Below are positions 26,272 to 35,355 of a DNA stretch of 64,000 nucleotides, one piece after another. The DNA lies in NCBI GenBank assembly GCA_024710355.1, contig JANJUX010000006.1, positions 55,904 to 119,903 of the forward strand, read 5' to 3'. The stretch comes from Candidatus Rifleibacteriota bacterium (GTDB lineage: Bacteria; Muiribacteriota; Ozemobacteria; Ozemobacterales; Ozemobacteraceae). How positions within the stretch are numbered: the stretch's first letter is position 1; the number at the start of each line of letters is the position of its first letter. The notes under the pieces are model-generated. The model was not told where the DNA came from, did no database searches, and worked only from the letters and a program-made list of their open reading frames with translations. The position numbers and the translations under genes are program-made.

Positions 26272-27306
26272 GTGAAAATCCTGAAACTTCTGATTCTCGT
26301 GGTGTTTTTTGTTTTTTTAGGTATTTCGGGCTTTATTTATGGCTCATTTGTCTGGTTCGAAGAGATGTCGCTGCCGGTTGAATCCGGCAATGCCGGAGAA
26401 CTTTTCATAGAGCCTGGCGCGAATACCAGACAGATTGCAGCTCTCCTAAAACAGAAGAACAAAATTCGCAGCGTTCTATTGTTTCGCCTTTATATAAGGT
26501 TTCTGGCAGTAGATCAGCGATTGAAGCCCGGGCACTACAACTTTACCGGCCAGGAAACTCTGGATGAAGTGATTTTCAAACTACTGCGCGGCAGCTTCCA
26601 GACTGTTGCCGTAACTATTCCGGAGGGCCTGACCGTAAAAAAAGTGGCTGCCATACTCGAAGAAGCCGGGATCTGCGATGCCGCACCTTTCATCGAAGCA
26701 GCATCGGACCCAGGCCTGCTCGGGCGTGTTTTCTCAGACTGGGACCTGATACCAGCGGCAGAAGGCTTACTGTTCCCGGACACCTACTTTTTCAGCCGGC
26801 CCACCCCTGCCCCGAAAGCAGCAGAGCGCATGCTGCGACTTATGAAACATCAGATAGACCGGATTTTCACTCAACCGTTACCGGGCGGCCTGACGAAATA
26901 TCAGGGCTGTATTCTTGCTTCAATCGTCGAAGAAGAAGCAGCACTTCCGACCGAACGCAATCTGATTGCCTCGGTTTTCTATAATCGCCTGGCGCGCCAG
27001 ATGAAGCTTGAGTCATGCGCAACCGTTCTTTATGCCCTTGGTTCGCATAAAACACGCCTGTTATTCGAAGACCTTAAAATCGACTCTCCGTTCAACACCT
27101 ATCTCTACCCGGGCCTGCCACCGACCCCGATCGCCAATTTCGGGACTTCGGCACTGCAGGCAGTAGCCACCCCCGCCGAAACCGATTTTTTGTTCTTCGT
27201 ATCAGACGGAAACCGCGGGCACCGTTTTTCAAAAACCATCAACGAACATAACCGCTTCAGGCACCAGTTCTATGAGAAGCGGCGCCGAGACAGGAAATCC
27301 CAATGA
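26272..27306 (+). CDS. mltG: Endolytic transglycosylase MltG
   Basis: MltG (YceG) cuts nascent peptidoglycan strands at the inner membrane. One transmembrane helix (about residues 5-28) is followed by a LysM-like region and the YceG domain: VTIPEGLTVKKVAAILEEAG, EGLLFPDTYFF, ILASIVEEEAALPTER with the catalytic Glu, and YPGLPPTPIANFG. Length 344 residues is normal. The start is GTG 26272. Its stop overlaps the next start (ATGA). Confidence 0.95.
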   Translation: MKILKLLILVVFFVFLGISGFIYGSFVWFEEMSLPVESGNAGELFIEPGANTRQIAALLKQKNKIRSVLLFRLYIRFLAVDQRLKPGHYNFTGQETLDEVIFKLLRGSFQTVAVTIPEGLTVKKVAAILEEAGICDAAPFIEAASDPGLLGRVFSDWDLIPAAEGLLFPDTYFFSRPTPAPKAAERMLRLMKHQIDRIFTQPLPGGLTKYQGCILASIVEEEAALPTERNLIASVFYNRLARQMKLESCATVLYALGSHKTRLLFEDLKIDSPFNTYLYPGLPPTPIANFGTSALQAVATPAETDFLFFVSDGNRGHRFSKTINEHNRFRHQFYEKRRRDRKSQ

Positions 27307-28127
27307 CCAAACGATCAACAGCAGCATTGCTGCTTTTTCTTTCAGTATTTTTTCTTTCTATCGTAAATGCTTCAGAAACGAGAGTAATTTCGCTCGTTCC
27401 TTCTCAGACCGAGATGATATATGCTCTCGGCCTTGAAGATTGCATGGTCGGCCGCTCAGACTACTGCAATTTTCCGCCGGAGGCCCAACAGAAACCATCT
27501 ATCGGCAACATGGAACTGAACATCGAAAAAATAGTTTCGCTTCGACCAACGCTGCTGCTTGACACCAACAGCATGCACCAACGCTATGCTCCATTGTTTC
27601 AGCAGCTTGGTCTCAGGTATATAAACATGCCAACAACGACTCTGCAACAGGTCAAAGAAGCGGCAGCGAAAGTTGCAGAACTTCTTGGCAACACGAAAGC
27701 CGGAGAAAGATTTTCAGAAGACTGGGATGCCCGACTCCGCAGAATCTCGCCTGACTCTTCTGAAAAACCCGTTTCCGTATATTTTGAAATATGGGACACT
27801 CCGGCGCAGGCCGCAGGCGACAGCAGTTTTATCGGCGAGATCATCCGCCAGGCCGGCGGTCGGAATATTTATGCCAGCCAGGGCGACTACCCTGTAGTGA
27901 ACCCTGAAACACTACTCAAAGAAGACCCCGAAGTGATATTGCTTTCCTACCCGGTCACCAGCCTTGAAAATATCAAAAAGCGCCCGGGCTGGAGCGCATT
28001 GCGGGCGATCAAAGGCAACCACCTTTACGCGCTTGACCAGGATCTGTTCGTCAGACCAGGGCCACGCAATTTAAATGCTGTCGACCGACTGCACGAAATT
28101 TTTAAAAAGGTGCGCAGCAATGAATAA
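27303..28127 (+). CDS. BtuF-like periplasmic binding protein
   Basis: The 274-residue protein has a signal peptide (about residues 1-24) and the class III periplasmic-binding fold (PF01497) seen in vitamin B12 and haem/siderophore ABC systems: RVISLVPSQTEMIYALGL at the N-terminus, IEKIVSLRPTLLL and ETLLKEDPEVILLSYP. No permease or ATPase gene is adjacent, so its transporter lies elsewhere or it has another role. The B12-type radical-SAM gene downstream may be coincidental. Confidence 0.8.
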   Translation: MTKRSTAALLLFLSVFFLSIVNASETRVISLVPSQTEMIYALGLEDCMVGRSDYCNFPPEAQQKPSIGNMELNIEKIVSLRPTLLLDTNSMHQRYAPLFQQLGLRYINMPTTTLQQVKEAAAKVAELLGNTKAGERFSEDWDARLRRISPDSSEKPVSVYFEIWDTPAQAAGDSSFIGEIIRQAGGRNIYASQGDYPVVNPETLLKEDPEVILLSYPVTSLENIKKRPGWSALRAIKGNHLYALDQDLFVRPGPRNLNAVDRLHEIFKKVRSNE

Positions 28128-29328
28128 CTGGCGTGCAAAATTTATGGTTTTGGGTGCATTCATCTTCTGCGCCTGCCTGCAAACTGGCGCACAACCTGTC
28201 GCAAACCGCATGTGGGTTAAACTGAATGTAGCCTCGGACACGGCCGAATTCAAAATCAATCTGCCTGAAGCCGGTGTAATGGCAATCATTTCGAGTGTTC
28301 CGGGCAGAAAACAGGTCGATCGACTCTGGGGCCCTGCGACCATGCATGCAGGAACCTGGAAAATCAGCCTGCCGGCCGGCCGCATAGCCGGCAGAAGCGG
28401 CACAGTAGAGCTTTTCAATTTAAAGCTTGCCCCGGTCTCAGAAATCGGCACCAGAGGCAATGGCGAAAGACAGTTCAACACTCCGCAGGGTCTCGACTAC
28501 GACCAGAGTCGCAAAGAAATTCTGGTCGCCGACACCGGCAATGACCGAATCATACGCCTGGCCCCGGATGGCCGGCAGATTGCTGTACACGGCGGTTTCG
28601 GGCTGTCATTCGGTGACCGCAGCGAAGAGCGTGAGGACAGTCTTGACGACCCTTACGACGTGGCTGCGGGCGGGTTTTCCAATTTTTATGTTTCAGACCA
28701 GAATAACCGCAGAATCTGTATTTTTGACGCCTACAAAAGCTACCGCGGCAACCTTTTCCCGAAAGACAGCGACCGTCGTAACCGCCTCGACCGCCCCAGA
28801 GGCCTTAAAATAGACCCGGAAAACAATATCTGGCTGGTCGATGGACGTGCCGACCGGGTAATCAAAATTTCCACCAGTGGCGACCGCCTGTTCGAAGTGG
28901 GTGGTTTCGGCTTCAGCACCCTGCAATTGAAAGACCCGACGCAGGTCGACGTCAACACCAGCGGCGAAATATTTATTGCTGACCGGGGTAAGGGGCGTAT
29001 AGTGATTTTTGACCGCCTGGGCTCATACATTGGCGAAATGCGCGACCATCTCAAGACTCCGACCGGAGTCGCCGTAGACCCTGATGGCCTGATTCTCGTC
29101 TGCGATGATACAACCGGTGAAATGGGCCTCTACACCCCCAAAGGCATGCGCATTGCCTGTATCGACAAAGCTTCAGACGGTTCTGTTCTGCGACGCCCCA
29201 GCGATATCGGCGTCAGCGAAGATCAGATTTTTCTTCTCGATTCGGGTAACCACCGGATCGTTGTAATCAACCGTGAAAAGCGGACAACTGCTGTGCCTTG
29301 GCAAGCGCCTGACACTGTGTTAAAATAA
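28120..29328 (+). CDS. Secreted NHL-repeat protein
   Basis: A 402-residue protein with a signal peptide (ending near LQTGAQ) and a short N-terminal beta domain (about 25-110). About six NHL blades follow (about 115-400), such as GLDYDQSRKEILVADTGNDR and PTQVDVNTSGEIFIADRGKG. It starts at ATG 28120, overlapping the end of the binding-protein gene by 8 bases; the frame is open 15 codons upstream. Function unknown; a surface or periplasmic scaffold is plausible. Confidence 0.75.
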   Translation: MNNWRAKFMVLGAFIFCACLQTGAQPVANRMWVKLNVASDTAEFKINLPEAGVMAIISSVPGRKQVDRLWGPATMHAGTWKISLPAGRIAGRSGTVELFNLKLAPVSEIGTRGNGERQFNTPQGLDYDQSRKEILVADTGNDRIIRLAPDGRQIAVHGGFGLSFGDRSEEREDSLDDPYDVAAGGFSNFYVSDQNNRRICIFDAYKSYRGNLFPKDSDRRNRLDRPRGLKIDPENNIWLVDGRADRVIKISTSGDRLFEVGGFGFSTLQLKDPTQVDVNTSGEIFIADRGKGRIVIFDRLGSYIGEMRDHLKTPTGVAVDPDGLILVCDDTTGEMGLYTPKGMRIACIDKASDGSVLRRPSDIGVSEDQIFLLDSGNHRIVVINREKRTTAVPWQAPDTVLK

Positions 29329-29364
29329 CCGGGTCAGTGCACAAATCGAACCAGGAGCACCAAA

Positions 29365-30336
29365 TTGAAGAACCGCAAGACCAGGCTGTTTGTCTGCCTA
29401 TTGCTTGTTATCGCCGTGATGGGTCTGCAGACCGGCTGCCAGAAAAAAGAACGCAAAAGTAAAAAATCCGTCAAGCTCTCAGAGTCGGTCAGAACAATTC
29501 CCGTTTCAGAGCTTCTGCCCAAGAGCAAAAACGTCACCGGAAAATTCAAAAACGGTGTTTCAGAAAAGGTTCTCGATGAGTATATGTATGGCACCCTTGC
29601 CGGGCAGTATGGCAAGATCGACACTGCCGAAAAGCATCTGCTTAAAACCATCAAAATGGAACCTCTTTTCGTCGACGCCCACCACAATCTGGGTCTTGCC
29701 TACTACAAGAAGGGGCGCATCGATGAGGCCGTCAGATGCTGGCGCCGCGCCCTCGAACTTGCTCCGTCATACGCCGAAACCTATTACAATCTCGCAATTT
29801 TCATGCTCGACATGAATCGCGAAACTGACGCCGTCGAACTTTTCAACATCTGCACAAAATACGAACCATTTCACCTCAAAGCCAGATACGCACTCGGCGC
29901 CATGGCTCAGAAAAAAGGCCAGAACAAAGAGGCTATCCGCCATTTCCGAGCTTACCAGAGCAAAGACAAAGGTGATGTCAGAGTTCTGATCGCACTTGGC
30001 GAGCTGTATCTGCTCGAAGGACAGCTCGACGCCTCTCTCAAAGAATTTGAAGCCGCTGCCCGCATTGACGACAAGAACGGCAAAGTGCATTATCAGCTCG
30101 GCGTGGCATATCATCGCCGTGGCCTGCTCGATCACGCTATTCTCAACTACAAGCGCACCACAGAGCTAATGCCCAATCACGTCGATGCGTTCATCAACCT
30201 TGGCGATATCTATGTTGCCCGCAACGAGTTCGCCTCGGCACTCGCTTCATACAACGCCGCCCTGTCGATCGACCCGACCAATACCTATGCGGCACGCAAG
30301 GCCAAACAGGCCGAAGCCAAACTGCTGGAAAAATAA
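29365..30336 (+). CDS. TPR-repeat lipoprotein
   Basis: The TTG start has AGGAG 7 bases upstream. A lipoprotein signal with lipobox QTGC (Cys25) is followed by a Lys-rich stretch and about seven TPRs (residues 70-320), such as AHHNLGLAYYKKGRIDEAVR and KVHYQLGVAYHRRGLLDHAI. Length 323 residues. Lipid-anchored TPR proteins often act as pilotins or assembly factors (for example PilF for PilQ secretin). A pilotin role is possible, given pilQ in the window, but unproven. Confidence 0.75.
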   Translation: MKNRKTRLFVCLLLVIAVMGLQTGCQKKERKSKKSVKLSESVRTIPVSELLPKSKNVTGKFKNGVSEKVLDEYMYGTLAGQYGKIDTAEKHLLKTIKMEPLFVDAHHNLGLAYYKKGRIDEAVRCWRRALELAPSYAETYYNLAIFMLDMNRETDAVELFNICTKYEPFHLKARYALGAMAQKKGQNKEAIRHFRAYQSKDKGDVRVLIALGELYLLEGQLDASLKEFEAAARIDDKNGKVHYQLGVAYHRRGLLDHAILNYKRTTELMPNHVDAFINLGDIYVARNEFASALASYNAALSIDPTNTYAARKAKQAEAKLLEK

Positions 30337-30338
30337 AT

Positions 30339-30596
30339 TTGAGACTGCTGCGTAACCACGAACCTCCACGAAAAAAACTCACGGCCGGAGAGAAAGTGCG
30401 CCTTGCAATTCTCGGAAACCGGCTGAATATGAGCAGCGACGAAGCCGGTCGCCTGCTCGACGATCTGCAGAATGAAATCGCTTCGATTCTTGGGGTCACC
30501 CCTGCAGCCGTTGCACCCGATACTGAGTTCGCCGGCCGCGATCTCGACCTTGTATTTACCCTCAACAAACAGAACACCCCCAAAGCAAAAAGATGA
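30339..30596 (+). CDS. MinE-like small protein
   Basis: This 85-residue protein has KLTAGEKVRLAILGNRLNMSSDEAGRLLDDLQNEIASILG (read in parts), which follows the MinE layout: a short N-terminal segment, RLxIxxxxxR, then L..L..EI...I.....I. The end, AGRDLDLVFTLN, fits the last MinE strand. MinE sets the division-site position by stripping MinD from the membrane. No minC or minD is nearby. The TTG start lies in a close-packed operon and overlaps the next gene by 4 bases. The assignment is tentative. Confidence 0.45.
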   Translation: MRLLRNHEPPRKKLTAGEKVRLAILGNRLNMSSDEAGRLLDDLQNEIASILGVTPAAVAPDTEFAGRDLDLVFTLNKQNTPKAKR

Positions 30597-32296
30597 AAAA
30601 CGTAATTGAAGCCCTCTCACACTGGGAACTGCTCGAAATCGAAAAACCAGCCCGCTACCTCGGCGGCGAAGTCAATCAGGCAACAGCGAAAGAGTCGCCA
30701 GCACTGCGCACCTGTCTGGTTTTTCCCGATCTTTATGAACTGGGCATGTCTAACCTTGCCCTGAAGATTTTTTATGAAACTCTGAATCAGCGCCCTGATA
30801 TCGTCGCGGAAAGGGCCTTTTCGCCATGGCCAGACTTCGAAAGCCTGCTGCGTCGGCGCGGCCTGCCACTTTATGGTCTTGAATCAGGCATGCCTCTCAA
30901 AGACTTTGACGTCATCTTCGTTACCCTGCCCTACGAAATGACTTTTACCAATGTTCTCAATATTCTAGACCTTGCCGGCCTCCCTCTATCCTGGAAAGAT
31001 AGAATTGACGGCCCGCTCGTAATTGCCGGCGGCCCGTCAGCATCAAACCCGCTTCCGGTAGCTAAATTCATGGATGCGATTCTGATCGGCGATGGTGAAG
31101 AAGCGATCATCGAAATCTGCGACAGCCTGATAGCCGCAAAAAAAGCCGGCGCCAACCGCTCTGAAACAAGACGGGCGCTGACAAAAGTTGAAGGACTATG
31201 GGTCCCTGAGTTTCCCGGCCCGGTCAAACGTCGTGTCTTCAAACTGTTCTCTCAGAGCCAGCCGCCGCTCAAACCGGTGGTTCCAAATGTTCAGGCAATC
31301 CATAACCGGGCCCCCCTCGAAATTTTCAGGGGCTGCATGAAAGGCTGTCGTTTCTGCAATGCCGGCTTTTTTTACCGCCCTAAGCGTGAACGGTCGGTTG
31401 AAGATCTCGTAAAATATGCCGGCGACCTGTTGCAGAACACCGGCGAAGAGTCGCTCGGGCTGCTTTCACTGTCGACCTCTGACTACAACAACCTTGAGGA
31501 CCTGATACACAGCCTCGACAAAGCCAAGCTTTACCCGGAGCAGAGCGTGTCTATTCCGTCGATGCGCATGAACGACAATACCATCGCCCTGCTCGACGCT
31601 ACCCCGCACATCCGCAAGGGAGGCCTTACTTTCGCCCCCGAAGCCGGCACTCAGCGCCTGCGTAACGTCATCAATAAAAACGTCACCGAAGAAGACATCA
31701 TCAGCGTCATGAAGGCTACCGGCGGCTCAGACTATCGAACGGTCAAACTCTATTTCATGATGGGCCTGCCTTTCGAAACCGACGAAGACATTTACGGTAT
31801 TGTCGATCTCGTCAAAAGACTTGAAGCGATCGGCAAAACCACCAAACCACGCAAACAGATATCCATAAGCCTTTCAGGCTTTGTCCCCAAGCCATTTACA
31901 CCATTTCAATGGTCTGAACAGGCAAGTATGGCCGAACTTAAGCGCAAACGTCAGATAGTCTGCCGCGGCCTCGAAAACGGCAGCAGCCGCGTCTCGTGGC
32001 GCGAAGAATTTCTCTGTCTGCTCGAATCTGTGCTCTCGCGCGGCGACGAAAGAATCGGCGACCTTATAGAAAGTGCCTTCAGAAACGGCTGCAAATTCGA
32101 CGGCTGGCATGAATTTTTCTCAAAAGAAAAATGGGAAAAAGCGTTTACCGAAACCGGAGTTAAAGCAGAAGATTATCTGCGGGAGCGCCCGGTAGATGCA
32201 CAGCTTCCCTGGGATTTCATCGACTTTCAGGTGCCACGCACCTATCTAGAAAATGAATACCGGCTTGCGGCAAAGGCAGCAGGAGAACAGCCATGA
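30593..32296 (+). CDS. B12-binding/radical-SAM protein, TIGR03960 family
   Basis: The 567-residue protein has an N-terminal region resembling a B12-binding fold (about 40-175: CLVFPDLYELGMSNLALKIF, then GGPSASNP and ILIGDGEEAI) and a radical-SAM core with RGCMKGCRFCNAGF, where Cys248, Cys252 and Cys255 bind the 4Fe-4S cluster. These belong to TIGR03960, always seen next to a TIGR03936 gene, as here. The reaction is unknown. Its place before RNase G is a frequent genomic arrangement. Confidence 0.9.
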   Translation: MKNVIEALSHWELLEIEKPARYLGGEVNQATAKESPALRTCLVFPDLYELGMSNLALKIFYETLNQRPDIVAERAFSPWPDFESLLRRRGLPLYGLESGMPLKDFDVIFVTLPYEMTFTNVLNILDLAGLPLSWKDRIDGPLVIAGGPSASNPLPVAKFMDAILIGDGEEAIIEICDSLIAAKKAGANRSETRRALTKVEGLWVPEFPGPVKRRVFKLFSQSQPPLKPVVPNVQAIHNRAPLEIFRGCMKGCRFCNAGFFYRPKRERSVEDLVKYAGDLLQNTGEESLGLLSLSTSDYNNLEDLIHSLDKAKLYPEQSVSIPSMRMNDNTIALLDATPHIRKGGLTFAPEAGTQRLRNVINKNVTEEDIISVMKATGGSDYRTVKLYFMMGLPFETDEDIYGIVDLVKRLEAIGKTTKPRKQISISLSGFVPKPFTPFQWSEQASMAELKRKRQIVCRGLENGSSRVSWREEFLCLLESVLSRGDERIGDLIESAFRNGCKFDGWHEFFSKEKWEKAFTETGVKAEDYLRERPVDAQLPWDFIDFQVPRTYLENEYRLAAKAAGEQP

Positions 32297-32985
32297 ACAG
32301 CGAAACGACCCAGAGCCGCCCCGAAGTTAAAATCAGAGTTGAATACAGCAAAACCAGCCAGTCCCGCTATATTGCCCACCTCGATACCATCGACGTCATC
32401 TGCAAGGCCCTCAGGCGCCTGCAGTTACCTTATGCCGTAACCCAGGGCTGCCATGTCAGACCCAAAATCAGTTTTGGCCCGCCGTTACCCCTTGGGCACG
32501 CGAGCTATTGCGAGTATTTTGTTCTGACGCTGACCGGACCGGTCGACTCGCAGGCACTGAGCGAGTCATTGAATCGCGAACTCCCCAGCGGAATGAGGGT
32601 GATTTCAATCGCCAATCCTTATGTGGAAACGCGAAACGGCAATTTTGGCGAAAAACTGCATTACCGTTTTTCTTTTACCCGCGCCGAAATTGCGGAAACA
32701 GCACGGCAGTGGCTGCTGAACCCAGAAACCTCGTTTGCGGCCGAAAGCAAAGGCAAAACCCGAACCTACGCTATCAGGAGCGCGGTTCTTGGCGCCAGCC
32801 TCGCAGAAAACGACAGCCTGATTCTTGAGGCCGACTTCATTCAGGGGCAGGCCGATGTGCCGTCGGTTTCAAAGATTGTCACAGCTTTAGCCGGCTTTCT
32901 CGATGCACAAAAAGATTGTCTCAAGCTTATTGAGAGGATATCGCTCAGCGAATTGAAACAGAAACAGGAGATTTCATCTACTTGA
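32293..32985 (+). CDS. TIGR03936/DUF2344 radical-SAM-linked protein
   Basis: The 230-residue partner of the preceding radical-SAM protein. KIRVEYSKTSQSRYIAHLDT near the start and AVTQGCHVRPKISFGPPLPLG are the marks of DUF2344 (PF10105). In many genomes this domain is fused to or adjacent to TIGR03960. Its function is unknown. It overlaps both neighbours by 4 bases (ATGA upstream, TTGA downstream). Confidence 0.9.
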   Translation: MNSETTQSRPEVKIRVEYSKTSQSRYIAHLDTIDVICKALRRLQLPYAVTQGCHVRPKISFGPPLPLGHASYCEYFVLTLTGPVDSQALSESLNRELPSGMRVISIANPYVETRNGNFGEKLHYRFSFTRAEIAETARQWLLNPETSFAAESKGKTRTYAIRSAVLGASLAENDSLILEADFIQGQADVPSVSKIVTALAGFLDAQKDCLKLIERISLSELKQKQEISST

Positions 32986-34664
32986 ACAGAAAAATTCTCG
33001 TTAATATCGGCCCCTATGAATCGCGGGCCGCAATTATTGAAAATGGCAAACTCGTCGAACTGTTATACGAAATTCAAGACAGTGAAAAAATCGTCGGCTG
33101 CATATACAAGGGCCGGGTGGCCAATGTCGTATCAGGCACCCAGAGTGCATTTGTCGACATCGGTATTCACAAAGACGCCTATCTGACCCTTACCGGCGTC
33201 GAGAGCAACGACGACGAAGATCTGAAAGATATTTTCCGCAGCCCGATCCAGGACCAGCTCAAAGTCGGCCAGGAAGTGATTCTTCAGATTCTCAAAGAGC
33301 CAACCCCCACCAAAGGGCCGCGCTCGACCATGACCATTTCTTTTCCGGGGCGCTATCTGGTTTTCATGCCAAAGGTCGACCACATCGGTGTCTCACGCAA
33401 AATCAACCAGGATCGCGAAAGAGACCGTCTGCGTGTCATCGGCAAGCGCATCGCTCCAAAAGGCGGCGGAGTTGTCTTCAGAACCGCTTCTGAAGGGCTG
33501 GAAGAAAGCGTTCTCAAAGCCGACCTCGATCTCCTGATTAAGATGTGGCGCAAGGTCGAGAGCAAAATCGCCAAATCACCGCCACGCACGATGCTGCATC
33601 GCGATATTCCCCTGCCAATGAAGGTTGCAAGAGACTTTTTCACTGACGATATCGAAGAAATGATTATCGACTCAGAAGAAGCCTACAGAACCATTATCGA
33701 AGACTGCGAATTTCTCTCGCCGTTACAGAGAGCTTCGCTCGAACTTTATAAAGACAAGATCCCGATCTTTGAAAAATTCGGCATTGAGAAAGAAATTGAG
33801 CGGGCACTGGCACGCAAAATCTGGCTTGATTCGGGCAGTTATATCTTCATCGACAAGACCGAAGCCATGTACTGCATCGATGTTAACAGCGGTCGATTCT
33901 CAGGCGGCTCCGATCTTGAAGAAACCGTATTCAGGGTCAATCTCGAAGCCGCCCGCGAAATTGCCAGACAGATCAGGTTGCGTAACCTGGCCGGCATGAT
34001 CATCATCGATTTTATCGATATGGAAGCGCCCTCGCATCGGGCGCAGGTTCTTAAAGCCCTGCGCGAGGGGTTCAAAGGTGACCGTAACAAGCCCAACATA
34101 CTTGAATTTTCAGAACTTGGCCTGGTACAGATGACACGAAGGCGCACCTCGGCAAGTCTCGATGAAATCCGCAAAGCACCGTGTCCCTGCTGCCAGGGCG
34201 CCGGGAAAACTCTCTCACCCGCCACGGTTGCCAACCAGATCCGGGCCGGTCTGATCGACGAAGCAAAGCGCTACCAGACAGAAAAGATCATTCTCAACGC
34301 TCACCGCATGGTTATTGATCACCTGCGTGGCAAAGACAACAACGGCATAAGAGAACTCGAAAATCTGATCGGACGGAAACTTATTTTAAAACCGGCCAAC
34401 AGCTTCGATATTGAAACCTTCAAAATCGAGCCGGTCATGGAACGACAGGAAAAGCCAGGCAAAAGACCGAATGACAGACGCCCGCACGGCACACAAAACC
34501 GACAGGTCGCCATAGAAACACCTCAAACAGCAGAAACCCCTGCCGACGACGGCGACGCCCCGGAACAGGGAATGCTGCCGGGTCTCGCAGAAAATGTTCC
34601 TGAAAAAGCTCCAGAAGCTGATTACAGTGAAAACCACGGAGAAAAGGATGAAAGCAACGCCTAG
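32982..34664 (+). CDS. rng: Ribonuclease G/E family
   Basis: RNase G processes rRNA and starts mRNA decay. The protein begins NRKILVNIGPYESRAAI, has an S1 RNA-binding domain (about residues 38-125: GCIYKGRVANVVSGTQSAFVDIG, read in parts), metal-binding aspartates D300 (CIDVNSG) and D343 (IIIDFIDME), and the zinc-link cysteines of CPCCQGAG. The last 70 residues are acidic and Pro-rich. Length 560 residues suits RNase G. The start is TTG 32982 with CAGGAG upstream. Confidence 0.95.
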   Translation: MNRKILVNIGPYESRAAIIENGKLVELLYEIQDSEKIVGCIYKGRVANVVSGTQSAFVDIGIHKDAYLTLTGVESNDDEDLKDIFRSPIQDQLKVGQEVILQILKEPTPTKGPRSTMTISFPGRYLVFMPKVDHIGVSRKINQDRERDRLRVIGKRIAPKGGGVVFRTASEGLEESVLKADLDLLIKMWRKVESKIAKSPPRTMLHRDIPLPMKVARDFFTDDIEEMIIDSEEAYRTIIEDCEFLSPLQRASLELYKDKIPIFEKFGIEKEIERALARKIWLDSGSYIFIDKTEAMYCIDVNSGRFSGGSDLEETVFRVNLEAAREIARQIRLRNLAGMIIIDFIDMEAPSHRAQVLKALREGFKGDRNKPNILEFSELGLVQMTRRRTSASLDEIRKAPCPCCQGAGKTLSPATVANQIRAGLIDEAKRYQTEKIILNAHRMVIDHLRGKDNNGIRELENLIGRKLILKPANSFDIETFKIEPVMERQEKPGKRPNDRRPHGTQNRQVAIETPQTAETPADDGDAPEQGMLPGLAENVPEKAPEADYSENHGEKDESNA

Positions 34665-35352
34665 AACTATTCTGCTGCTGGCCCTTCTTTTCTGCTGCAC
34701 AACCCTTGGTGCAGTCGAAGTCAGATATGCTTTCCGCAAGGGGTATACCTACTCTTACCAGTATACCCAGCAGAGTTCCGGCAAAATTCAGACTTTCACT
34801 TCCAGCCCGTCGGCCATTCAACCGGCTTCAACCGCCGAATTCACGGTCAAGGCCATCGACTTCCAGGATGGAGCTTTCATCGTCGACATTGGCGATAAAA
34901 GCTCAACTTATAGACGCTATCTCAAAGAAAACGGCGAAATTAAAGGAGCCCCGGCCGAATCAGGGCAGACAATTCCATTCTTTATGCCGTTGCCAGCTGG
35001 TGACTGGAAGGTAGCAGAAAAACGCCAGATAAAAAAAGACCTCAACATCGGTGGCAAAGCGGTGCCGGCGGCCTGGAACCTGCTTCTCAAGTCTGTCGAC
35101 AACGAGAAAGGGCTGGCAGAAATTCTTTTTGCCGCAACCATGAAACTGCCCGATGACCGTTTACGACAGAAGGCCTTCAGCCTCAAGGGCCGACTGCTGT
35201 TCAACCTCTTCGAAGGCGTGGTGCATCAGGCAGACTGGCAGACCTCATATAAGTTTACTTTCATCAATAAAGAATTTGCCGTCACCCGCAACCTGTGGGA
35301 CTTCGAAAAACAGCTCAGCCACAGTCTGAAGATGACCGGAATGCAGGAGTAG
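34648..35352 (+). CDS. Secreted protein of unknown function
   Basis: The 234-residue protein has a signal peptide (MKATPRTILLLALLFCCTTL, cleaved near GAVEVRY). The rest is predicted beta-rich with no Cys after the signal and no motif I recognise. GAAAAGG is right before the ATG, which lies inside the end of the RNase G gene; the frame is open 18 codons upstream. It is followed 3 bases later by another secreted protein, so the two form a pair. Confidence 0.6.
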   Translation: MKATPRTILLLALLFCCTTLGAVEVRYAFRKGYTYSYQYTQQSSGKIQTFTSSPSAIQPASTAEFTVKAIDFQDGAFIVDIGDKSSTYRRYLKENGEIKGAPAESGQTIPFFMPLPAGDWKVAEKRQIKKDLNIGGKAVPAAWNLLLKSVDNEKGLAEILFAATMKLPDDRLRQKAFSLKGRLLFNLFEGVVHQADWQTSYKFTFINKEFAVTRNLWDFEKQLSHSLKMTGMQE

Positions 35353-35355
35353 AAG

